64,000 nt of DNA from Haloplanus vescus (GCF_900107665.1 NZ_FNQT01000001.1:1342398-1406397), one strand, 5' to 3'; shown: positions 9,003 to 17,641, counted from the first letter of the stretch. Made by a program: numbers and translations. Notes: generated by a model from the sequence alone, not told the origin.

Positions 9003-9400
9003 GAGTGGCAGAGAGAGCCCGGCTTCCGTGCCCGCGGCGTTCGCGCCGGGGCATGAGGAAAGTCCCCCCACCGTCCGGACAGGTGACCGGGCGCAAGCCC
9101 GGAGTCGGAGACGGCTGGCTCTGGAACAGAAACGAGACCACTCGGCCCGACCGATGAGGTGCGCGAACCCGAGCGCAAGCGAGGGGAGTCGACCCACCGA
9201 GGGCAGGGAGGCGCGACGCGTCTCCGCGGCACGTGGCTCTGCCGCGTGCCTTCGGGACACCCGTCCCGCGACGGCCGAGAACGGATGGAACGGCGAATCC
9301 TCACCGGTGCAAGTCCGCCTCGCCAAGGTAGTCCGGACGCGGAGGTGGACGCTCAGCCGAATGCCGGTCGAACAGAAGGGGGCTTACTCCTCTCAGCCAG
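9003..9400 (+). ncRNA. rnpB: RNase P RNA (archaeal type A)
   Basis: The sequence contains the universal conserved elements of RNase P RNA in order. GAGGAAAGTCCCCCC (CR-I/P4 5' part) is near 9056. The P15/loop TCCTCACCGGTGCAAGTCC is near 9299. The 3' element AACAGAAGGGGGCTTACTCC is at 9371-9390, matching the ACAGAA...GGCTTA signature and the P4 3' strand. The ends can pair as P1 (GGCAGAGAG near 9007 with CTCTCAGCC near 9390). These points give boundaries good to about 5-10 nt. The molecule is the catalytic core that trims tRNA 5' leaders. Its 3' end directly meets the stop of the convergent GDPD gene. Confidence 0.95.
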
Positions 9401-10132
9401 TTACGCCTCGAGCCACTGCTGTAGTCCCGGATAGTCCGCGATGAGGCCGTCGGCACCCGCCGCGACGGCGTCACGTGCCTCGCGCCACGTCCGAAGCGTC
9501 CAGACGTTGCACGTGCGGTCGATATCCACGCCGCCGCGAACCGCCGCGAGCGACGCGTGAATCGCCGTCGCGTCGTAGCGGTCGGCGAGCGTCCGGCCCA
9601 CGTCGAGGCGCCGACAGAGTGGGGCAAGCGCGGCGTCGGCATCGCGGGCACGGACCGCCGCGAGTGCCCCCTCGCAAAAGGAGGAGAAGCGCACGTCTCG
9701 GTCCCCGAGCGTGTCACACACCCGATCAACGAAGGGTTGCCATCGCTCGCGGGCGGCGTCGCGGTCAGCGGGGGGAAGCGGGCCGCGACAGACGGACTCG
9801 CCGGGGCGCTTCAGTTCTATGTCAAGCGGCACCGTTGTCTCCGCACACAGGCGGGCGAGCGTAGGAACGCGTTCGCCGCTACCGTACACGCTCGCGGCCG
9901 TCACCGTCTCGGGTGACAGGTCGTGCACGGCGCCAGAGCCGTCGGTGACGCCGCGACTCTCGCCGTCGTCGTCGAGGTGGGCGTCGTGAAAGACGACGGG
10001 CGTCCCGTCCGCGCAGGCGACGACGTCGATTTCGACGCGGTCGGCGCCCGCGGCGCTCGCGGCGCGGACGGCGCCGACGGTGTTCTCCGGGTTGACGCCC
10101 GCGAACCCGCGGTGGGCGATGGTCGTCGTCAC
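9401..10132 (-). CDS. ugpQ: Glycerophosphodiester phosphodiesterase
   Basis: This 243-residue GDPD-family TIM barrel hydrolyses glycerophosphodiesters to sn-glycerol-3-phosphate and an alcohol. Catalytic motifs are visible: IAHRGFAGVNPENT with the essential His and Glu, VEIDVVACADGTPVVFHD with the metal-binding E/D and the second His, and VPLDIELKRPG with E and K. The end VAAGADGLIADYPG is the usual last strand. There is no signal peptide, so it is cytoplasmic. The ATG overlaps the stop of the upstream aminopeptidase by 4 bp (ATGA), so translation is probably coupled. Confidence 0.93.
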   Translation of the reverse strand: MTTTIAHRGFAGVNPENTVGAVRAASAAGADRVEIDVVACADGTPVVFHDAHLDDDGESRGVTDGSGAVHDLSPETVTAASVYGSGERVPTLARLCAETTVPLDIELKRPGESVCRGPLPPADRDAARERWQPFVDRVCDTLGDRDVRFSSFCEGALAAVRARDADAALAPLCRRLDVGRTLADRYDATAIHASLAAVRGGVDIDRTCNVWTLRTWREARDAVAAGADGLIADYPGLQQWLEA

Positions 10133-11223
10133 GACTCGAAGCCGTCCGCCCAGCGGAACAGACCGTCGCGCTGGATTACCTCGCCGTCGACGAGGAGGCG
10201 CGACCCCTCGTCCATCCGCGTGATGAGGTCGGTGTGGACGGCACTCTCGTTGCCCGACTCGCCCGCGGGGAGGCAGGCGTCGTACGCCCGGCCGATGGCG
10301 AGGTGGACGGTCCCTGCCATCTTCTCGTCGAAGAGAACGCTGTCGGTCGGTCGGGTGATGCCGCGGTTCATCCCGACGCCGAGTTCGCCGAGGCGTCGGG
10401 CGCCCGCGTCGGTGTCGAGGAGGGCGGCGAGGGCGTCTTCGCCCTCCGCGGCGCTGAAGTCGACGACTTGTCCGTCCTCGAAGACGAGGCGCGCGTCGCG
10501 GAGGCGCCGACCCTGTACGGTGATGGGCACGTCGAAGGTGACGTGACCCTCGGCGTCGGCGGGCGCGGTGAACACCTCGCCGCTGGGGAGGTTGTGGGAG
10601 TCGTAGGCGACGCTCGCGGCGCTGTTGACGGCGGTTCGGTTCTCGATGGAGAGGGTCAGGTCGGTGTCTTCGGTGACCAGACGGACCTCGCTCCCGGCGT
10701 CGAGGACGTCTTTCAACTGCCCCATCTCGTCGGCGAGCGACTCCCAGTCGCGGAGGACGGCGTCGTAGACGAAGTCCTGATAGGCCTCGTAGGACATCCC
10801 GGCGGCTTGGGCGAGCGAGCGCGTAGGGTGGACTGTCGACACCCAGTCGGTCGCCATGCGGGCCTCGCGGGCGTCTTCGCGGGCGCGGGCGTACGCCCCC
10901 TGTCTCTCGCCGGGCACGTCGGCGGTAGCGGTGGTGTTGCGGCCGCCGCCGAGCGAGAGGTACACGTCAGCTTCCTCGTAGAGGGCGCGTTCGGCGTCGG
11001 GCGTGGCGAACTCGTCGTCGTGGGCGCGGAGGTACGCCCGCGTCACCTCGTCGGAGCCGTAGGTGGCGAGGAGTGTCGCGCCGCGGGCGCCGAGTTCGGC
11101 GGCGACGGCGACGGCCAGGTCGTGGGCGCCTTCGGCGACACGCATCACCACCTCGTCGCCGGGGTCGACCCGGGCGCTCCAGTCGACGAGCGTCTCGGCG
11201 TGTGCACGAATACGGTCGTCCAT
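10129..11223 (-). CDS. M29-family aminopeptidase
   Basis: This 364-residue enzyme resembles the M29 (AmpS/AmpT/PepS) metallo-aminopeptidases. In the second half are GSEVRLVTEDTDLTLSIENR, NLPSGEVFTAPADAEGHVTFD (the conserved LPxGEVFTAP motif with a metal-binding Glu), LGELGVGMN, FDEKMAGTVHLAIGRAY (Glu and His ligands) and HTDLI. These match the two-metal site of the family, which uses two Co/Zn ions. The start is the ATG at 11223, because the open frame further upstream is antisense to gnd. It is in a two-gene operon with the downstream GDPD gene. Confidence 0.92.
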   Translation of the reverse strand: MDDRIRAHAETLVDWSARVDPGDEVVMRVAEGAHDLAVAVAAELGARGATLLATYGSDEVTRAYLRAHDDEFATPDAERALYEEADVYLSLGGGRNTTATADVPGERQGAYARAREDAREARMATDWVSTVHPTRSLAQAAGMSYEAYQDFVYDAVLRDWESLADEMGQLKDVLDAGSEVRLVTEDTDLTLSIENRTAVNSAASVAYDSHNLPSGEVFTAPADAEGHVTFDVPITVQGRRLRDARLVFEDGQVVDFSAAEGEDALAALLDTDAGARRLGELGVGMNRGITRPTDSVLFDEKMAGTVHLAIGRAYDACLPAGESGNESAVHTDLITRMDEGSRLLVDGEVIQRDGLFRWADGFES

Positions 11224-11323
11224 ACGCAGAGGAGATGGGGGAGGGGCAAAAGAGCGCGGGGGGGACAGTCGCCGGAACCGGCGAACCACAACCACTACCT
11301 CCCGGCGCGTCGCAGGGTGTGCC

Positions 11324-12217
11324 ATGCAACTGGGCGTTATCGGTCTGGGTCGGATGGGACAAATCGTCGTGGAGCGAACGCTGGCGGCGGGACACGACGT
11401 CGTCGCGTTCGACATCGACGAGGAAGCGGTGGCGACGGCGGCGGACGCCGGCGCCGAACCCGCGGACTCGATTCCCGACCTCTGTGACCGACTCGGCTCG
11501 GAGAAGCGAATCTGGCTGATGGTGCCGGCGGGCGACGCCGTCGACGCGGCGCTAGAGGAACTCGAACCCCACGTCGACGAGGACGACATCGTCGTCGACG
11601 GCGGCAACTCTCACTTCGAGGACTCGACGCGTCGGGCGGAGGCGACAGCGGCCGCCTACCTCGACTGCGGGACAAGCGGTGGGCCCGCGGGCGCCGAACT
11701 GGGCTTCTCGCTGATGGTCGGCGGGCCGGAGGCGGCCTACGCCGAACTGGCGCCGGTCTTCGACGCGGTGGCGACGGGGCCGGACGGTCACGACCGCATG
11801 GGGCCGGCGGGGTCGGGTCACTACGTGAAGATGGTCCACAACGGCGTGGAGTACGCGCTGATGCAGGCCTACGGAGAGGGGTTCGAACTGCTCCACGAGG
11901 GGCGGTACGACCTTGACCTCGAAGCCGTCGCCCGGACGTGGAACAACGGCGCCGTCATCCGCTCGTGGCTGCTCGAACTCTGTGAGGAGGCGTTCCGCGA
12001 GGAGGGGACGGACCTCGGGGACGTGGCCGACCACGTCGCTGGCGGGTCGACAGGGACGTGGACGGTCCAAGAGGCGCTGGAACGCGAGGTGCCGGTGCCG
12101 CTCATCCACCAGGCGCTCGCGGAGCGGTTCGCCTCGCGGCGCGACCGCTTCTCGCGGCGCTTGGCCAACCGCCTGCGCTACGGATTCGGACGCCACGAGG
12201 TCGCTCGCGAGGACTGA
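11324..12217 (+). CDS. gnd: 6-phosphogluconate dehydrogenase (short decarboxylating type)
   Basis: This 297-residue enzyme converts 6-phosphogluconate to ribulose-5-phosphate and CO2 in the oxidative pentose phosphate route. The Rossmann motif is GVIGLGRMGQ. VVDGGNSHFEDS, FLDCGTSGGPAGAE-like YLDCGTSGGPAGAELG, and GHYVKMVHNGVEYALMQAYGEG carry the substrate Lys and Asn residues. At about 300 residues it belongs to the short GndA-like class, which lacks the long C-terminal tail of the E. coli enzyme. It is divergent from the aminopeptidase gene, about 100 bp apart. Confidence 0.94.
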   Translation: MQLGVIGLGRMGQIVVERTLAAGHDVVAFDIDEEAVATAADAGAEPADSIPDLCDRLGSEKRIWLMVPAGDAVDAALEELEPHVDEDDIVVDGGNSHFEDSTRRAEATAAAYLDCGTSGGPAGAELGFSLMVGGPEAAYAELAPVFDAVATGPDGHDRMGPAGSGHYVKMVHNGVEYALMQAYGEGFELLHEGRYDLDLEAVARTWNNGAVIRSWLLELCEEAFREEGTDLGDVADHVAGGSTGTWTVQEALEREVPVPLIHQALAERFASRRDRFSRRLANRLRYGFGRHEVARED

Positions 12218-12277
12218 CGACCCGGCCGCAGCGCGGTAATCACAATTACCTTAACCCCCGAATCCGTAGCGCCGACC

Positions 12278-12871
12278 ATGGTCGAGGTTAACTTGGTGGG
12301 TCTGGGGGCGGGTGCGCTCCTGACGCTCACCGCCGTCGCGCTCCACCTGTCGAAGGGGACGGGGTGGACGCCCACCACGGACATCAGCCAAGAGGTGCTC
12401 GAACACCGGGCCGAATCGGTGCCGGAGACGGAGTTCCCGGAGCCGATGAACCGCGCCATCGGCGCCGGTGGCGGCGGCGCCGTCCCTGCGGGTGGCGCCG
12501 GCGAAGACGGTGCCGAACTCGAAGGCGGGGCCGAGAGTGCCGAGGAAGCAGGTCCGTGGGACCTCTCCGACGACGAGGCCGACACCTTCGAAATCGAGTA
12601 CGCGAAAGAAGGGTCGACGGTCGAAGTCAAAGAGAACGAGACGGTCCTCGAAGCCGGCGAAGACGAGGGCTGGGACATGCCCTACGCCTGCCGACAGGGC
12701 CAGTGTGTCTCGTGTGCCGGACAGATCACCTCCGGCGGTAACGCCGAAGACTACGTCGTCCACGACGACCAGCAGATGCTCGACGACAACGAACTCGGCG
12801 ACGGCTACACGCTCACCTGCGTCGCGTACCCGAAAGACGACTTCACCATCGAGACGGGCGAAGCGCCCTAA
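12278..12871 (+). CDS. Membrane-anchored 2Fe-2S ferredoxin
   Basis: The 197-residue protein ends in a plant-type [2Fe-2S] ferredoxin domain with ligands C138, C143, C146 (CRQGQCVSC) and C181 (LTCVAYP). The N-terminus (about residues 4-23) is a hydrophobic helix, and residues 60-95 are a Gly/Ala/Glu-rich linker, so the domain should be tethered to the membrane. The soluble haloarchaeal ferredoxin is about 130 residues and has no such helix. The partner is not evident from the neighbours. A TATA-like CCTTAAC lies about 25 bp before the ATG. Confidence 0.88.
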   Translation: MVEVNLVGLGAGALLTLTAVALHLSKGTGWTPTTDISQEVLEHRAESVPETEFPEPMNRAIGAGGGGAVPAGGAGEDGAELEGGAESAEEAGPWDLSDDEADTFEIEYAKEGSTVEVKENETVLEAGEDEGWDMPYACRQGQCVSCAGQITSGGNAEDYVVHDDQQMLDDNELGDGYTLTCVAYPKDDFTIETGEAP

Positions 12872-12937
12872 TCGACGCCGTCGCTCGCGACTGTTTTTCC
12901 GACCTGCGTCCGCAAAATATCGTGACGCCCGACGCCG

Positions 12938-13642
12938 TCAGTCCGCCGTGGGCGTCGCTTCGCTGTCGACGGCGTCGTCCTCGGCGAGTGTCGCCAGTCC
13001 GTCCACCGCCAGCGCGACAAAGGCCGCCTTGCTAATCAGGTCGAGGTAGGCGATGACGAGCATCGTCATGTCGCGGGTGAGCAGGCTGATGCCCGACGGG
13101 GCGAGAATCCAGACGACGGGGTAGAGCGTCCACAGCGCGATGGTGAGGTTGCGGAGCGTGATGAAGAGTGTGCGGGTGCGCTCGTTCGAGAACGTCGCCT
13201 GCCGCGGAATGCGGCCGTAGAGCTCGTACACGAGGACGCCGAACGCGAAGACACCGCCCGCGAACGCGATCCAGCGAATCGGGCCAGCGATGACGACGGC
13301 GACGGCGCCGAGGACGAGTAAGAGCACGTCGGCGACGATGAGGCGGAGCAGCGACCCGCGGCCGGTTTCGCCGAGCATCGCTAGGAAGAGGAGGATGAGC
13401 GGCGTCGTAATCAGCCAGTCGACGTAGCGGGGAATGGAGACGACACGGCCCGAGGCCGACACCGCCCCGATGTCGAACGCCATCAGGGTGTAGGCCACGG
13501 CGGCGACGCCCGTCACCCCCGCGAGGACGAGATAGTGCGTCCGTCGGTCGGGGTCGGTTCGCCACCCCCAGAGGGGTGGGAGCGTTCCGAGCGCCATGCC
13601 GATGGCGCCGAGCGTCGCCCACGTCGTAGTCGTTCCGAGCAT
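12938..13642 (-). CDS. sopII: Sensory rhodopsin II-like photoreceptor
   Basis: This is a 234-residue seven-helix retinal protein. K205 in AYLDLISKAAF is the Schiff-base lysine; R72, D75 and D201 form the counterion complex in PRYVDWLITTPL and YLD. The proton-donor position of bacteriorhodopsin (D96) is F86, which argues against a pump. These residues, Y174 and G130 fall at the same numbers as in Natronomonas SRII, so the protein appears to be an SRII-type receptor for blue-green light avoidance. Position 204 is Ser, where SRII has Thr. It follows its transducer gene by 2 bp. SRII is an assignment by residue pattern; the spectrum is inferred. Confidence 0.9.
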   Translation of the reverse strand: MLGTTTTWATLGAIGMALGTLPPLWGWRTDPDRRTHYLVLAGVTGVAAVAYTLMAFDIGAVSASGRVVSIPRYVDWLITTPLILLFLAMLGETGRGSLLRLIVADVLLLVLGAVAVVIAGPIRWIAFAGGVFAFGVLVYELYGRIPRQATFSNERTRTLFITLRNLTIALWTLYPVVWILAPSGISLLTRDMTMLVIAYLDLISKAAFVALAVDGLATLAEDDAVDSEATPTAD

Positions 13643-13644
13643 AG

Positions 13645-15942
13645 TTATCGTGCCTCCGTGTCGCGGCCGCCGTCACCGACGGCGTCTGCGCGCGTGCCGC
13701 CGGTCGCGGTCGGTGCGTCGGTGTCGCCGACGTCGAAGCCGGCGAGTCGTTCGCGAAGCCGAGTGGCCCGCCGCGTGAGTTCGTCCGCGGCGTCGTCCAC
13801 CTCGGTGATAGTCCGCTCCTGTCGGTCTGCCGTCTCCGTCACGCTGCTCGCCTGCTCTGCGGTCTGTTTGCTGATTGCGGCCACCTCGTCGAGGTTCTCC
13901 ACCACTCGCTCGGTGGAGTCGGCCTGACCGTCGGTGGCGTCAGCGATGCCCTGGATGCTGGAGTCGATTTCCTCGACGTAGTCGGCGATGCGTTCGAGGG
14001 CGTCGATGGCACCCTCCACCGTCTCGACGCCTTCGTCGACGCGCTGGCTCGTCTCCTGTGTGCCCTCGACGACCTGCTCGGTGCGTTCGCGGACGGATTC
14101 GATGCGCGCCTCGATTTCGCTCGCGGACTCCTTGGTCTCCTCGGCGAGGTTCTTCACCTCGTCGGCGACGACCGCGAAGCCGTCAGCGTCGCCCACCTCG
14201 CCGTTGGCGTGGGCGGCTTCGATGGAGGCGTTGAGCGCGAGCAGGTTGGTCTGCTCGGCGATGTCGGAGATGACGTCGACGATTTCGCCGATTTCGTCCA
14301 TCTCGTCTTTGAGCGCCTCGACTTCGGCCTGCGTGTGGTCGGTCATCCCCTCGATGCTGTCGAGTTCGTCGACGGCCGCCTCGGCGGCGGCGCGGCCGTC
14401 GTCGCCCGCGTCGGCCGCGCGCTCGGAGGTGTCGGCGACGGTGTCGACGGTCGCTGCAATCTCCTCGGCGCTCGCCGAGAGGTCGTTCACTTCGCCGGTC
14501 ATGTCCTGCAGGCTCTCGGTCTGCGTGCGGGCACCGTCGGCGATTTCGCCGACCGCATCGTTCATCTCCTCGCCCGCGGCCATGACGTCGGTGGCGTTCT
14601 GGTCGACCGCTTCGGCGGCCGTCGCCACCTCGGCGCTGAACGCGGTGACCTCCTGGATGGTCGACTGGATGGCGGCGACCATGTCGTTGAACGCCCGGCC
14701 GATGGTAGCCATAGCGTCGTTCTCGTCTTGCACGTCGATGCGGCGGGTGAGGTCGCCGTCGGCCACGTCTCGCATCACCTCGCCGTAGGCTTCGGCGGTC
14801 CGTTCGAGACGCTCGTTGGTCTCGGTCGCTTCGGCGCGGGCCTGTTCGGCCTCGGCGCGGGCCTGTTCGGCCTCGGTGCGCGCCGTCTCGGCTTCCCGAA
14901 TCCGCTCGCGGAGCGAGGCCCGCATCTCGTCGAAAGCCCGGTAGAGCTGGCCGATTTCGTCGGTTCGCCCGGTCCGAAGCGTGACGTCAAGGTCCCCGTT
15001 GGCCATCGCTTCGGCCTTGCCGGAGAGGCGGCGAAGCGAGAGCGTCGTTCGGCTCCCAATGGTGACGCCGATCAGCACGAGGCTGATGACGGCGACGAGG
15101 ATGAGACCGAGGATGCCGGAGACGACAGCTCGTTGCACCGCGAAGGCCGCACTCGACGGCTGGACGACGACGACTGCCCAGCCGGTGCTGTCCATCGGCG
15201 CGGCGGCGACGGCCTGCTCGTCGGTCGTCGTGAACGTCGCACCGTCGAACGCGCCGTCGGGGACGACGGTCGACGTGGCTTCAGCAGCGGACCCGAGACG
15301 CGACGAGTCGGGGTGCGCGAACACCGTGCCGTCGGTGCCGACGACGGCGGTCTGGCTGGATTCGGCGCCGTCCGTGAGGGCGCTAACGTGGCCACCGAAG
15401 TCGACGACGTACACGAGTAGCCGGTCGGAACGGCCGTCGACGGGCGTCGCGACCGAGACGGTCGAGGAGTCGACCCGCTCGGAGCGTGCGGGGTCGGTGA
15501 CGACCACGTCGTCCGCGCCGTCGAACGAGGACTGCGCGACCCGCGCGTCGGTGCCGACGAAGTCGGCGTCCGAACTCGCGAGCACTTCACCGGAGTCGGC
15601 GTCGACGTAGTGCGTAGCCACGAGGTCCGGCGGCGCCCGGTCAGGGCTGGATACGTCGGTCAGATACGCGGAGACGGCGGCTGAGTCGTCGCTCCGGAGC
15701 GCTGGGTGGTCGGCGGCGACGCGTGCCTGCGTCGTCACGCCGGTCAACCAGGCGTCGACGCGCTCGGCCCGCTGGTCGGCCGTCTCGGTCATACGTTGCT
15801 GTACGTCGTCGCGCAACTGTGCGGACGCGTCGACGCTCACGGCAGCTCCGACGCCGACCGTCAGGAGCAACACCACCGCGAACGCCACCGCGAGTTTGAG
15901 TCCGTACCGGCGACGAAACCGGTTCAGGACGGGAAGGCCCAT
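13645..15942 (-). CDS. htrII: Halobacterial phototransducer, HtrII-like (methyl-accepting)
   Basis: This 765-residue transducer lies directly before the rhodopsin gene. TM1 is about residues 15-37 and TM2 about 272-296. Between them is a roughly 230-residue extracellular domain with a YVDADSGEVLASS strand, as in Cache-type sensors. Then come two HAMP segments (around DLDVTLRTGRTDEIGQLYRA and DGDLTRRIDVQDENDAMAT) and the long MCP coiled coil with the tip AEQTNLLALNASIEAAHANG, which contacts CheA/CheW. The length and large outer domain resemble H. salinarum HtrII, which senses both light through SRII and serine, rather than the short Natronomonas HtrII. The ligand here is unknown. Confidence 0.92.
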   Translation of the reverse strand: MGLPVLNRFRRRYGLKLAVAFAVVLLLTVGVGAAVSVDASAQLRDDVQQRMTETADQRAERVDAWLTGVTTQARVAADHPALRSDDSAAVSAYLTDVSSPDRAPPDLVATHYVDADSGEVLASSDADFVGTDARVAQSSFDGADDVVVTDPARSERVDSSTVSVATPVDGRSDRLLVYVVDFGGHVSALTDGAESSQTAVVGTDGTVFAHPDSSRLGSAAEATSTVVPDGAFDGATFTTTDEQAVAAAPMDSTGWAVVVVQPSSAAFAVQRAVVSGILGLILVAVISLVLIGVTIGSRTTLSLRRLSGKAEAMANGDLDVTLRTGRTDEIGQLYRAFDEMRASLRERIREAETARTEAEQARAEAEQARAEATETNERLERTAEAYGEVMRDVADGDLTRRIDVQDENDAMATIGRAFNDMVAAIQSTIQEVTAFSAEVATAAEAVDQNATDVMAAGEEMNDAVGEIADGARTQTESLQDMTGEVNDLSASAEEIAATVDTVADTSERAADAGDDGRAAAEAAVDELDSIEGMTDHTQAEVEALKDEMDEIGEIVDVISDIAEQTNLLALNASIEAAHANGEVGDADGFAVVADEVKNLAEETKESASEIEARIESVRERTEQVVEGTQETSQRVDEGVETVEGAIDALERIADYVEEIDSSIQGIADATDGQADSTERVVENLDEVAAISKQTAEQASSVTETADRQERTITEVDDAADELTRRATRLRERLAGFDVGDTDAPTATGGTRADAVGDGGRDTEAR
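14830..14871 (-). repeat. 21-bp tandem duplication inside the transducer gene
   Basis: Two adjacent 21-bp units (14830-14850 and 14851-14871) differ at one base. Each encodes one heptad of the coiled coil (AEQARAE), so the duplication inserts exactly one heptad between the HAMP segments and keeps the register. Confidence 0.75.
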
Positions 15943-15966
15943 GGTCTGAACGCCATTTGGTGCAGT

Positions 15967-15979
15967 GTTTAATAATCAC
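15967..15979 (-). promoter_or_regulatory. TATA box of the htrII-sopII operon
   Basis: On the minus strand GTGATTATTAAAC is centred about 30 bp before the htrII ATG at 15942. This is a strong archaeal TATA element implying a leaderless two-gene transcript. Confidence 0.6.
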
Positions 15980-16015
15980 ACCCCCCCAAGTATAGCGTCT
16001 GATAATCGGAGGCAG

Positions 16016-17122
16016 TCAGTCGGACGGCGTCGCCGCGTCGGCGCTCGGGTCGACCGCGTCTTGGAGGCCGATTCGCGAGCGGAGTCGAGGGACGAGTGTC
16101 CGGTCAACCGCGAAGGGACCGCTCCCAGTGATGAGCAGCGCGGAGGTGAGGCCGAAGAGCGTGACGTGGGCGAGGACGGGGTCGTCGGGCAGGCCGAAGA
16201 GCGTCGTCGTGAGGATGAGGAATCCGGCCCCGGCGGCGCTGCGAGTGAAGGTTCCGGTCAGGATGCAGAGGCCGACGACGAGTTCGCCGAGGCCCGCGCC
16301 GAACACCCACATCTCGGGCGAGACGGGGACGACGGCGGTGAGCCCGTATTTCTCGACCACCTGCAAGGCACGCCCCGAGTTGAGCCACTTCTCGGTCACG
16401 CCGAGATAGGCGAAGTTGAGGCCGAGGAAGAGGCGGATGAGCAGCGGCGCGACGGATTTCTCGACGCCGAAGCGAGAGAGCAGGTCACCGACGGTGGTCA
16501 CGCCCCGGAACCGACTCATGAGCGTGCCGTCGGTGACGACCAGTCGGCGGAGCAGCAGGTCGGCGCTCGGCTGTCCTGGGCCGACGACGAGGATGCCGAG
16601 GAAGCCGGCGACGTACTCGGAGCTGAGCAAGAGCGTGGGGAAGTGCATCGTCAGGCCGACGGCGTAGGTGAGGAGGCCGGCCACGGCGGCCAGTCGGGTC
16701 GCCAGCCCGAACAGGAGACAGAAGGCGATGGTGACCTGCACGATACGGGCTTCGACGCTGACGACAGGTGAGAAGAAGTAGCCACTGAAGCCGGCACCCA
16801 TGAGTGGGAGGCCGGTGGCGAGTCGCAACAGCCAGCCGAGATACGGCTGGTAGGAGCGGAGCGTCCGCCGCGTCACCGTCACGTCCGCGAGGTGGTCGCC
16901 GTAGCGAAGCCACCCGAGCGTTGCGACGGTGACGCCCACCGCGCCGCCGAGCAGGAGTGCGAGGTTCAGCGGATCGGAGAGGACGGCGAGGAGGAAGTCA
17001 ACGACAGCGGGGCCGCCCTCCCCGTCTTCGGTCACGTAGTCGACGTGTGCGGCGACGGGGGAAGCGACGAGCGTGGCGCCAGTCGCTCCCGCCAGGACGC
17101 GCCGCGCCCAGCGAAGATACAT
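16016..17122 (-). CDS. DoxX-family multi-pass membrane protein (long form)
   Basis: This is a 368-residue membrane protein. After a signal-like first helix (VLAGATGATLVASPVAAH) there are about eight further hydrophobic helices. The second half contains a DoxX-like repeat pattern: LLIRLFLGLNFAYLGVTEKWLNSG, then VFGAGLGELVVGLCILTGTFTR and FGLPDDPVLAHVTLFG. DoxX proteins are four-helix membrane proteins, in some organisms linked to quinone or thiol oxidation. Here two related units seem fused, because the first half has a similar LRLATGLPLMGAGFSGY start. The catalytic role is not known. A second DoxX gene lies just upstream on the same strand. Confidence 0.72.
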   Translation of the reverse strand: MYLRWARRVLAGATGATLVASPVAAHVDYVTEDGEGGPAVVDFLLAVLSDPLNLALLLGGAVGVTVATLGWLRYGDHLADVTVTRRTLRSYQPYLGWLLRLATGLPLMGAGFSGYFFSPVVSVEARIVQVTIAFCLLFGLATRLAAVAGLLTYAVGLTMHFPTLLLSSEYVAGFLGILVVGPGQPSADLLLRRLVVTDGTLMSRFRGVTTVGDLLSRFGVEKSVAPLLIRLFLGLNFAYLGVTEKWLNSGRALQVVEKYGLTAVVPVSPEMWVFGAGLGELVVGLCILTGTFTRSAAGAGFLILTTTLFGLPDDPVLAHVTLFGLTSALLITGSGPFAVDRTLVPRLRSRIGLQDAVDPSADAATPSD

Positions 17123-17171
17123 CGGTGACTATTGGGGGACGACGCTGATAAAAAACGCGGCTGGCGTGGGC

Positions 17172-17588
17172 CTACAGGCCGACGTTCGCGGCGAGCGGCC
17201 ACGCCGAACTCGCGAGCGCGAGGAAGACGAGGGCGCCGCCGAGGAGCGCGACGTTCTTCAGGAAGTTGTTGAACTCGCCCTGTCGCTGGTCCTCGGGTGC
17301 GTTCCAGAAGTCGTGCATCGTGGGCGTGGCGCCGACGAGGAAGACGGCGATGGCACCCGCGGCAATCGTCGGATAGACGCCGAGGATGAGGCCGAGGCCA
17401 CCGGCGATGAGCATGCCGCCGGAGAAGGGCACGCCGAGCGACGCGGCGGGGATACCCTTCGCCTGCGCGTAGCCGATCATGCCCTCGGCATCGAGGAAGT
17501 GGTTCAGACCGGTAAAGGCCATCACGCCGCCGAAGAGGACGCGAGCAAGCAGGAAGACGACGCCCGCACCTGCGGAGTCGAAGACCAT
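17172..17588 (-). CDS. DoxX family membrane protein
   Basis: This 138-residue protein has four predicted helices and the DoxX signature: LARVLFGGVMAFTGLNHFLD at the start, AQAKGIPAASLGVPFSGGMLIAGGLGLILG (in pieces), and a final helix with HDFWNAP before it. Such proteins are often controlled by HxlR regulators, and one is encoded divergently at 17797. The ATG overlaps the stop of a 17-codon upstream ORF as ATGA, so its translation is probably coupled. A strong TATA box lies the right distance before that upstream ORF, not before this gene's own ATG. Confidence 0.88.
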   Translation of the reverse strand: MVFDSAGAGVVFLLARVLFGGVMAFTGLNHFLDAEGMIGYAQAKGIPAASLGVPFSGGMLIAGGLGLILGVYPTIAAGAIAVFLVGATPTMHDFWNAPEDQRQGEFNNFLKNVALLGGALVFLALASSAWPLAANVGL

Positions 17589-17641
17589 CAGGCGGTCACC
17601 TCAGTCGATACGAACGTGTCGAAATCGATTGTAGCGTTCAT
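17588..17641 (-). CDS. 17-codon leader ORF coupled to doxX
   Basis: The minus strand reads MNATIDFDTFVSTEVTA then TGA, whose last bases overlap the doxX ATG. A TATA box (ACTATATATC, about 17666-17677) is centred some 30 bp before this ATG, so the leaderless transcript should start exactly at this mini-ORF. The peptide has no recognised homology. It may be a translated leader that delivers ribosomes to doxX, or a small protein in its own right. Confidence 0.5.
   Translation of the reverse strand: MNATIDFDTFVSTEVTA

Noticed and set aside
13645-15942. The transducer as HtrI partner of sensory rhodopsin I
   Set aside because: The adjacent rhodopsin has SRII-type residues, and the transducer has the large outer domain typical of the longer HtrII.
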